5,556 nucleotides of DNA from Flammeovirgaceae bacterium (GTDB lineage: Bacteria > Bacteroidota > Bacteroidia > Cytophagales > Cyclobacteriaceae). Each line of letters opens with the position of its first letter. Position 1 is the first letter of the stretch. Below the pieces are notes generated by a model, which ran no database searches, was not told where the DNA came from, and was given only the letters and a program-made list of their open reading frames with translations. Positions 1-4,803 of the stretch are shown here, in pieces. The translations under genes and the position numbers were made by a program. The stretch is taken from contig CANGUI010000151.1 in assembly GCA_947457025.1 (NCBI GenBank), positions 1-5,556 on the forward strand, given 5' to 3'.

Positions 1-231
1 CAGCAACACCGCGCCTACATTATCTTCTTCCAGGTTCAAAACCATGGCCTGCAGGCCGTTTGCAAATTGCAGCAACTCGCCAGCCTGAGCTTTGGTTAAC
101 CCATAAATTCGGGCGACACCATCGCCTACCGTTAACACGGTGCCTACCTCTTCCAGTTGGGCTTCTGTGCGGGCGTTGGATAGCTGTTCGCGTAAGATTG
201 CGGATACTTCTTCGGGTCTTATTTCTGCCAT
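1..231 (-). CDS. atpA: F-type ATP synthase subunit alpha, N-terminal part (cut by window edge)
   Basis: Alpha subunit of the cytoplasmic F1 sector, which forms the alpha3beta3 hexamer and binds a non-catalytic nucleotide. Only the first 77 codons are visible; the frame is open to base 1. The start is an ATG at 231, giving MAEIRPEEVSAILREQL, the usual N-terminal helix that contacts the delta subunit. It is followed by VLTVGDGVARIYGL (about residues 33-46), the conserved opening of the N-terminal beta-barrel domain. The P-loop and the rest of the protein lie outside the window. The gene follows atpH after 39 AT-rich bases with no clear Shine-Dalgarno sequence, which fits a shared atp transcript. 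I see no defect in the visible part. Confidence 0.95.
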   Translation of the reverse strand, partial: MAEIRPEEVSAILREQLSNARTEAQLEEVGTVLTVGDGVARIYGLTKAQAGELLQFANGLQAMVLNLEEDNVGAVLL

Positions 232-270
232 ACAGTTTCGTTCAAAAGTTCAATTTCAATTTTTACGGAT

Positions 271-831
271 TCAAAGTTCGCGTAGCTGGGGGTTCTCCTG
301 TAGTTTCACTTTCAGGGCTCTGAGTTTATTTTTTATGGATGCATCAATCTGGCGATCGCCCACATTCAATACAAAACCGCCAATAAGGGTGTTGTCCACT
401 TTTTCGTCTAGCTCAATGACGCTCTTTTCGGAAAGAATTTTTACCATGCGCTCAATCTCCTGACGCAGCCCGGTATTGAGGCCAACGGCGGTGGTAACCG
501 ATGCCTTCCCAATACCCTTGTAGTCGTTATAGGCCACATGAAACTCACTGGCAATAATCGGAAGCAGCGGCTCGCGGTATTTTCGGGTAAGGATTTCGAT
601 GAACGCCATGGTGAGCGGGTGCACGCGACCGCTGAACATCTTTTCCATCACCGCCTTTTTCTTTTCATGCCGGATGATCGGACTGCGGAGCATCAGCACA
701 AAATCCTTGTTTTGCCCACAGATGCGTGCGAAGCCCTGCATATCTGAATGAACAGCCTCCAGCGCATTCTTTTCTATTGCCAGGCCCAACAGGGATTTCA
801 CATAACGCGACGCAACTCGTGCCGATGCCAT
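271..831 (-). CDS. atpH: F-type ATP synthase subunit delta
   Basis: Delta (OSCP-like) subunit, which sits on top of F1 and joins the alpha N-termini to the b-subunit peripheral stalk. It has 186 residues, a normal length. The N-terminal helical domain begins with RVASRYVKSLLGLA (5-18), matching the family's ARRYAKALFELA-type opening. The C-terminal signature is present as IGGF (150-153), GD (158-159) and D163-A-S165, followed by a helix rich in Leu and Lys. The ATG at 831 lies only three bases after the atpF stop codon, so translation is probably coupled. A weak AAGAG precedes the start and overlaps the end of atpF. No truncation or frameshift is visible. Confidence 0.96.
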   Translation of the reverse strand: MASARVASRYVKSLLGLAIEKNALEAVHSDMQGFARICGQNKDFVLMLRSPIIRHEKKKAVMEKMFSGRVHPLTMAFIEILTRKYREPLLPIIASEFHVAYNDYKGIGKASVTTAVGLNTGLRQEIERMVKILSEKSVIELDEKVDNTLIGGFVLNVGDRQIDASIKNKLRALKVKLQENPQLREL

Positions 832-834
832 CTC

Positions 835-1329
835 TTAATTCAGTTTAATATCTTTGATGTAGCCCTGGATCAGTTCTTTTTGAGCACCATCCGTAGACAG
901 GTTTTTCTTAATCAGCTTTTCGGCAATCTCCAACGAAAACATGGCCACCTGTGACTTCACCTCGGTAAGCGCAGCCGCTTTCTCCGTTTGAATAACCGAG
1001 CGTGCGTCATCAATAATTTTATCAGCCGTCTTCTTGGCATCCTGCTGTGCCTGGTCATGGAGGCGTGAAGCGGCTTCACGTGCTTCTTTGAGAATTTTAT
1101 CGCGCTCCTCCCGCGCCTCCTTCAGTAGCTTTTCGTTATCTGCTTTCAGCGAGGCCATTTCTAACTTGGCCCGCTCAGCCGAATCGAGTGCGGATTGGAT
1201 AGATACCTCACGCTCTTTCAGCGACTGGAGAATCGGCTTCCACGCCAGCGCACCCAACAAAATCACCAAGACAACAAAAATAAAAAGCTGCCAGAGGATT
1301 AGGCCGGTTCCGGGGTTCAATAATTCCAT
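835..1329 (-). CDS. atpF: F-type ATP synthase subunit b
   Basis: Peripheral-stalk b subunit, anchored in the inner membrane and reaching up to delta. It has 164 residues. One membrane helix spans about residues 8-29 and is followed by W30-K31-P32, the usual WKP junction. A long charged coiled coil runs from about 36 to 135, then an amphipathic C-terminal region binds delta. The segments KEAREE (70-75) and KEAREA (81-86) repeat with an 11-residue period, the hendecad pattern known for b-subunit stalks. Only one b gene is visible, so b is probably a homodimer. The gene is separated from atpE by 69 bases holding a terminator-like hairpin, and nearly abuts atpH downstream. The ATG at 1329 has no evident Shine-Dalgarno sequence. 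Confidence 0.96.
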   Translation of the reverse strand: MELLNPGTGLILWQLFIFVVLVILLGALAWKPILQSLKEREVSIQSALDSAERAKLEMASLKADNEKLLKEAREERDKILKEAREAASRLHDQAQQDAKKTADKIIDDARSVIQTEKAAALTEVKSQVAMFSLEIAEKLIKKNLSTDGAQKELIQGYIKDIKLN

Positions 1330-1362
1330 ATAATGCTAACTTTTTCTGCTTGAAGTAAATTT

Positions 1363-1390
1363 AAAAAGGGCCCCGGCCAAATGCCGGGGC
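1363..1390 (-). terminator. Terminator-like hairpin between atpE and atpF
   Basis: A perfect 8-bp GC-rich inverted repeat, GCCCCGGC (1370-1377) and GCCGGGGC (1383-1390), encloses a 5-base loop. Read on the minus strand the stem is followed by CCTTTTT (the T-run is 1363-1367), the form of an intrinsic terminator. On the plus strand the stem is followed by a six-T run at 1394-1399, so the element is nearly bidirectional. It begins just after the atpE stop codon and lies ahead of atpF in the same operon, so it should act as a partial terminator or a 3'-end-stabilising hairpin rather than an absolute stop. Confidence 0.75.
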
Positions 1391-1398
1391 GTCTTTTT

Positions 1399-1659
<261 letters not shown>

Positions 1660-1673
1660 TTAAGTGAAACACA

Positions 1674-1695
1674 CCGCTCATCAACCGATGGGCGG
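1674..1695 (-). promoter_or_regulatory. Intercistronic hairpin between atpB and atpE
   Basis: Arms CCGCTCATC (1674-1682) and GATGGGCGG (1687-1695) pair at eight of nine positions around a 4-base loop. The single mismatch is C-A in the minus-strand RNA. No T-run follows, so it is not a classical terminator. It lies about 26 bases before the atpE start and could affect mRNA processing or atpE translation. This role is inferred. Confidence 0.4.
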
Positions 1696-1700
1696 ATATC

Positions 1701-2738
1701 TTAATGATGTTCATCATGGTGATCGGCTGTAGCCATCCCGATGTAAAGCGAAGAAAACAGTGTAAACACGTACGCCTGTATTCCCGCCACTAACAACTCA
1801 ATCAAATTGATGAACAATACAATCAAACTCGAAACGAAACCCACCACTATGCTCTGAAAAATGAACGCGAGACAGATCAGGCTAAGCAACACAATGTGAC
1901 CGGCAGTTATCGCCACGAACAACCGTACCGTTAGTGAAAATGGCTTCGTAAAAATACCAATGATTTCAACCGGGAGGATCACCACCCTCAAAAGCAGCGG
2001 AACCCCCGGAGTCCAGAAAATGTGCCCCCAGTAGGCTTTATTTCCCATCACATTCGTGATGATAAATGTAAGCGAAGCCAAGGTGAGGGTAACCGCGAAA
2101 TTCCCGGTTAGATTGCCCGCACCCGGTAACAGCCCAAGCAGGTTTCCGAAAAGGATGAAAAAAAAGAGGGTGAGCATGTAAGGCAGGTAGCGCTCGTATT
2201 TTGCGCCTATATTAGGCTTTACAATTTCATCCCGCACAAAGATGACGATAGGCTCGATGAAGGCCTGGATTCCGTTTGGCGCCCGACCCGCATTCTTCTT
2301 GTAGCCGCGGGCAACCGCCATAAATACCACCACTAACAGGGTGGCGTTGATCAGCAGCATGGCGACGTTCTTCGTTATTGACAAATCTAATACCGCTTTG
2401 CCACTCTCTTCAAGATAGATATGGTTGTGCTCAAGTTTGTAGCCGTTGTACGGCACTAACTTATGCTCTTCATTGTAGAAGTGGCGCGAGGAAAATACCT
2501 CCACCCCACGCTCGTTCGTGTAGACAATCACCGGAAGGTACAGGGTGCCATAGTGGCCATCAAAAAAATGCCACACGTGGTCATCCATAACATGGTGCAA
2601 GATGATCTCACTAACGTTAAAAGACTCAGCCGATTCAGCATCAGCATCGCTGGCGGTCGCTGTTCGCGGAAATGCCGCCAAAACAAAAAAGAGAAGGCCA
2701 AAAATCTTTGAAAACAAACGAGAAAAGGCCTTTTTCAT
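1701..2738 (-). CDS. atpB: F-type ATP synthase subunit a, long Bacteroidota form
   Basis: Membrane a subunit that forms the two proton half-channels next to the c ring. At 345 residues it is longer than the roughly 270-residue E. coli protein. The excess is N-terminal: a signal-peptide-like segment (1-29, ending ATA) and a His-rich periplasmic region (about 30-122), a layout I recall from other Bacteroidota. Membrane helices start near residue 124. The essential Arg is R272 in SLTVRLF, equivalent to E. coli R210. H281 occupies the E. coli E219 position and E314 the H245 position, a known reciprocal swap; Q321 matches Q252. The residues after RLF are V-A-I where A/G-N-M is usual. The C-terminus is DHHDEHH. 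The start is an ATG at 2738, 29 bases downstream of a candidate promoter box. Confidence 0.95.
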   Translation of the reverse strand: MKKAFSRLFSKIFGLLFFVLAAFPRTATASDADAESAESFNVSEIILHHVMDDHVWHFFDGHYGTLYLPVIVYTNERGVEVFSSRHFYNEEHKLVPYNGYKLEHNHIYLEESGKAVLDLSITKNVAMLLINATLLVVVFMAVARGYKKNAGRAPNGIQAFIEPIVIFVRDEIVKPNIGAKYERYLPYMLTLFFFILFGNLLGLLPGAGNLTGNFAVTLTLASLTFIITNVMGNKAYWGHIFWTPGVPLLLRVVILPVEIIGIFTKPFSLTVRLFVAITAGHIVLLSLICLAFIFQSIVVGFVSSLIVLFINLIELLVAGIQAYVFTLFSSLYIGMATADHHDEHH

Positions 2739-2766
2739 CCGGCTGCGGGGTCTTTTTAATCGAGTG

Positions 2767-2797
2767 CAAAACTATGAATTAAAGGCTCTGAAAAAAA
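2767..2797 (-). promoter_or_regulatory. Candidate Bacteroidota-type promoter for atpB
   Basis: On the minus strand TAGTTTTG (2774 down to 2767) matches all six fixed positions of the Bacteroidota -7 box TAnnTTTG. A T-run (2797 to 2791) lies about where the -33 TTTG element is expected, but lacks its G. Transcription would start near 2760, leaving a leader of about 20 bases before the atpB ATG. If real, it gives the atpB-to-atpA genes their own promoter, separate from the bactofilin/atpZ unit. Confidence 0.5.
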
Positions 2798-2837
2798 TCT
2801 TTTCGGAAAAAAGCCTTCAGTTATTGCCGATGGGTTC

Positions 2838-2850
2838 CGCGCTTAGCGCG
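2838..2850 (-). other. GC stem-loop with the stop codon as its loop
   Basis: The five bases CGCGC and GCGCG (2838-2842 and 2846-2850) pair perfectly around three bases that are exactly the TAA stop codon of the outer-membrane protein gene. There is no T-run directly after it on the minus strand; the first T-rich stretch is about 25 bases later. It could be a 3'-end-protecting structure or chance in a GC-rich gene end. Confidence 0.3.
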
Positions 2851-3568
2851 CCCGCGTCCAATGGGTGGCCGCGCCCAGGTTTAATTGAAAAAACCAATAG
2901 TTAAAGTTATCCGCTGGGGCGCCACTAAACTGGGTAAATCGAGATTCCCAGGGGTACGCACCTTCTGATGAAATTCGGTATCCTATCCTAAATGATTCAA
3001 AGACGGAGTCGGACCGGTCTGCATTCTGCAGATCAATACCCAGACCGAACACAAAACCACCCGAAAAATGACCTAGCTGAACCGTGTTCCCGGGGCTTGC
3101 CAAAAGGCTATTTACGGTGGCCGTGGCGGTTGGTTTGGAGAGATACACGGAGGCATCTGTGGCCGATAATCCGACGTAGGGAAAGACTGCAAACCACGAC
3201 TTTTTGTACACGTGAAGTCCGGTGATGAGATTGGTGGTTAGCGCAAGCCTGGCCAGTGCTGAGCCAGTCTCTTCACGCTGCCGGGTTTGATAGGACGCCA
3301 GCATTTCCACGCCCAGAAACAATCGGTTCCAACGATACTGCCCACCCAAGCCCCAGTTAACGTTTCCTCTCGGAATTCGTGGATAGCCGTTTTGCAGCAG
3401 GGTGCCGTTAAGGGCACTGGAGGCCCCTATGGCAAAGGCAGGAATTGTGGCGTAAACTGCGAACGTGCGGTTATGCTCTTTAGTGGGAGCTGGTTCGGTT
3501 TGTGCATGCAGAATCGGAGTCCACAACAATAACAAGAACCACATGATCGTATTATACACGTTTTGCAT
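2843..3568 (-). CDS. Predicted outer-membrane beta-barrel protein, function unknown
   Basis: A 241-residue protein that I do not recognise as a named family. Residues 1-22 look like a signal peptide (hydrophobic WFLLLLWTPILHA, likely cut before Q23), although no basic residue precedes the core. The rest alternates polar and aromatic or aliphatic residues with many Gly and Tyr, for example WGLGGQYRWNRLFLGVEML (about 72-90), then FAVFPYVGLSA, GGFVFGLGIDLQ, FRIGYRIS and YWFFQLNLGA. This pattern suggests antiparallel strands of a small outer-membrane barrel. The chain ends in WTRAR rather than the terminal Phe typical of many barrels. I chose the ATG at 3568; an in-frame ATG at 3544 (Met9) would leave a shorter signal peptide. 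The gene sits between ATP synthase accessory genes and atpB without obvious functional connection. Confidence 0.75.
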   Translation of the reverse strand: MQNVYNTIMWFLLLLWTPILHAQTEPAPTKEHNRTFAVYATIPAFAIGASSALNGTLLQNGYPRIPRGNVNWGLGGQYRWNRLFLGVEMLASYQTRQREETGSALARLALTTNLITGLHVYKKSWFAVFPYVGLSATDASVYLSKPTATATVNSLLASPGNTVQLGHFSGGFVFGLGIDLQNADRSDSVFESFRIGYRISSEGAYPWESRFTQFSGAPADNFNYWFFQLNLGAATHWTRAR

Positions 3569-3913
3569 ACAGACTCGTTTGGATATCTGAGATTGTGCTT
3601 ATGCTCGCCTTATTACCGATATAATAAAAACAAGATCCCAAGACAATGGTTTACATGCAGCCTCTGAATCCGGCAGACCGAAAGTCCGCCTTCAACTTCG
3701 CATTGGTTTCGGGAATCTTAGCAGGCGGGGTATCGACATTAGCTCGGTTTGTTATGCGTTTGTTCAGGGACAGCACACACCGGTAAGATCAACATTTTAC
3801 AGGCCTTTGTGTATGACCTTTTCCTTAGTCCCAGCGGGCGACAACAGGCAGTACGAAAAACATTTTCTCTTGCACTCTGGCCTTCGAACCGTTGCAGCAT
3901 TCATGCGTGGTGA
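3569..3913. other. 345-base stretch without a confident gene
   Basis: This stretch separates the AtpI-like gene from the outer-membrane protein gene. It holds one possible 46-codon plus-strand ORF, listed separately. The part at 3569-3645 is AT-rich and would be a divergent promoter region if that ORF is real; on the minus strand I find only poor matches to the TAnnTTTG box there. A small stem (GGC-A-GAC at 3672-3678 with GTC-C-GCC at 3684-3690, one G-U pair on the minus strand) has no T-run. I see no convincing terminator after the AtpI-like gene and no RNA gene. Confidence 0.5.
3646..3786 (+). CDS. Possible small membrane protein, 46 residues
   Basis: The only plus-strand ORF in the window that does not lie opposite another gene. 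It runs from an ATG at 3646 to a TAA at 3784, with an in-frame stop upstream at 3625. The product opens MVYMQPLNPADRKS, then has one hydrophobic stretch (about residues 16-36: FNFALVSGILAGGVSTLARF) and ends with a basic tail containing MRLFRDSTHR. This would suit a single-pass or amphipathic peptide. No Shine-Dalgarno sequence is seen, which is normal in this phylum. A start at Met4 is also possible. It could equally be a chance ORF or a gene remnant. Confidence 0.25.
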   Translation: MVYMQPLNPADRKSAFNFALVSGILAGGVSTLARFVMRLFRDSTHR

Positions 3914-4183
3914 TCAGGATTTGCGCCACAACACAGCCACCTCCACTGTGGTGGCCAGCACGTATCCCACCAAAAACACAAGCGCATTTATCCGTGCTTT
4001 CTCGGGGTTGTGCGCCAGAACCACCACCAACATTGCCAGGGAGAGCAGTAATTTCAGAGCAATAGTGGCAAGGTAGGCGGGCACAAAAAACTCAGGCTTT
4101 GTTTGGCGTATCTGCCGGAGGGCGCGTACCACCAGCCAGGTAAGTAAGGCAAGTAACCCAATAATCACCCCAGTCTCGAACAT
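3914..4183 (-). CDS. AtpI-like ATP synthase accessory membrane protein
   Basis: An 89-residue hydrophobic protein with three predicted membrane helices at about 4-20, 36-57 and 65-85. The short basic loop RQIRQTKPEFF lies between the first two, and the chain ends VLWRKS. Position, size and the pattern of a tyrosine-containing last helix followed by basic residues resemble the AtpI-like protein encoded between atpZ and atpB in other Bacteroidota. AtpI proteins have been linked to c-ring assembly and, with AtpZ, to Mg2+ or Ca2+ uptake; neither role is shown here. Classical AtpI has four helices, so this one appears short. Its ATG shares one base with the atpZ stop codon (TGATG), implying translational coupling. 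The family assignment rests mainly on context. Confidence 0.7.
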   Translation of the reverse strand: MFETGVIIGLLALLTWLVVRALRQIRQTKPEFFVPAYLATIALKLLLSLAMLVVVLAHNPEKARINALVFLVGYVLATTVEVAVLWRKS

Positions 4184-4407
4184 CAGCGAGGCAGTTGCCG
4201 ATAGAGTTGGTACATCGCGCCGCCAAATGAGAAGAAGGTGAGCAGCAGCAGAAACACCGGAAAACGCAGCGCCAGTTTCTGATCAACCCAATGCCCGAGC
4301 CACGCACCGGCGCCAATGGTTAGCAGTAATTGCAACCCCAGGCTGCCATACCGCATGGTGCGGTCAGAGGGCTTTGGCTTCGTCGGGCCGGAAGCTTCGG
4401 GATGCAT
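4183..4407 (-). CDS. atpZ: AtpZ/AtpI-family ATP synthase accessory protein
   Basis: A 74-residue inner-membrane protein with two helices (about 22-40 and 49-68) after a Pro- and Lys-rich cytoplasmic tail. The motif G34-A-W-L-G38 followed by D42 at the end of helix 1, with the preceding RYGSLGLQL, is typical of the AtpZ family (short AtpI relatives near atp operons). I chose the ATG at 4407; a GTG at 4413 would add two residues, and an ATG at 4356 would avoid the overlap with the bactofilin gene but remove the usual N-terminal tail. With the 4407 start it overlaps the bactofilin gene by 44 bases, and at its end overlaps the AtpI-like gene by one base. It probably helps Fo assembly or ion handling; this follows from the family. 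Confidence 0.8.
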   Translation of the reverse strand: MHPEASGPTKPKPSDRTMRYGSLGLQLLLTIGAGAWLGHWVDQKLALRFPVFLLLLTFFSFGGAMYQLYRQLPR

Positions 4408-4792
4408 GGTCACCCATTTTGATATCTTTTACAGCTGCGCCCATTTTACATGATCCGTTAAAAACAGCCCCGGGTTCTACCACGAGTTTCCCCGTGCTGA
4501 TGTCGCCTGTTATCTGAGCAGTGGCCTTCAGCACCAGTACATCGCTGATCTCGAGCTTTCCTTTTACTTCACCTTCAATATCAGCGTTCTGTGATACGAT
4601 GTTACCTTCTACATGGCTGTTGGTTCCCAGCGCCACTTTCGATTTGGATTTCACATTGCCAATGACACGGCCTTCGATGCGTAAGTTTCCGTACGTTTCA
4701 ATGTTTCCTTCGAGTAAAGTTCCCTTTCCGATTACATTACTGGAATTGCTGATTTCTTCTGCTGCGCGTTTTTGTTCTTTCGATGTGAGCAT
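4364..4792 (-). CDS. Bactofilin (polymer-forming cytoskeletal protein)
   Basis: Bactofilins self-assemble without nucleotides into filaments that place cell-wall and other enzymes. This 142-residue protein has a central domain (about 19-117) made of short beta-strand turns with repeated I/V-x-G-x-V/I spacing, as in LRIEGRVIGNV (37-47), then ADIEGEVKGKLEISD and AQITGDISTG. The domain begins with the typical NVIGKGTLLEGNI (19-31). Flanking tails are short and polar, as in the family. The ATG at 4792 lies 11 bases after the stop codon of the M23 peptidase gene, so the two are likely co-expressed. Such pairing with an M23 peptidase is known in several phyla, where the polymer localises the enzyme. 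Codons 128-142 are shared, in another frame, with atpZ. Confidence 0.92.
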   Translation of the reverse strand: MLTSKEQKRAAEEISNSSNVIGKGTLLEGNIETYGNLRIEGRVIGNVKSKSKVALGTNSHVEGNIVSQNADIEGEVKGKLEISDVLVLKATAQITGDISTGKLVVEPGAVFNGSCKMGAAVKDIKMGDHASRSFRPDEAKAL

Positions 4793-4803
4793 CTGTGATT
4801 CGT

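Noticed and set aside
1034..1333. Open plus-strand frame opposite atpF giving a Ser/Arg-rich protein
   Set aside because: It mirrors the Glu/Lys/Ala-rich coiled coil of atpF; its composition is the expected antisense product and atpF is certain.
1356..1381. Possible promoter before atpF: TTTG at 1378-1381 and TAAATTTA at 1356-1363
   Set aside because: The boxes are too close together for the usual -33/-7 spacing and overlap the terminator stem; the last base of the -7 box is wrong.
3600..3640. Promoter for the outer-membrane protein gene
   Set aside because: Only weak matches (such as TATATCGG on the minus strand) to TAnnTTTG; one must exist nearby but I cannot place it.
3883..3890. GGTTCGAA on the minus strand, resembling a tRNA T-loop and a possible integration site
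   Set aside because: No acceptor, D or anticodon stem can be drawn around it, and no matching repeat is seen in the window.
2739..3913. Mobile element between atpB and the AtpI-like gene
   Set aside because: No transposase, integrase, terminal inverted repeats or flanking duplication found by eye.
3807..4076. 89-codon plus-strand frame across the gap and the AtpI-like gene
   Set aside because: Over half of it is antisense to the AtpI-like gene and is rich in Thr, Ala and Arg as expected of such a shadow; no family resemblance.
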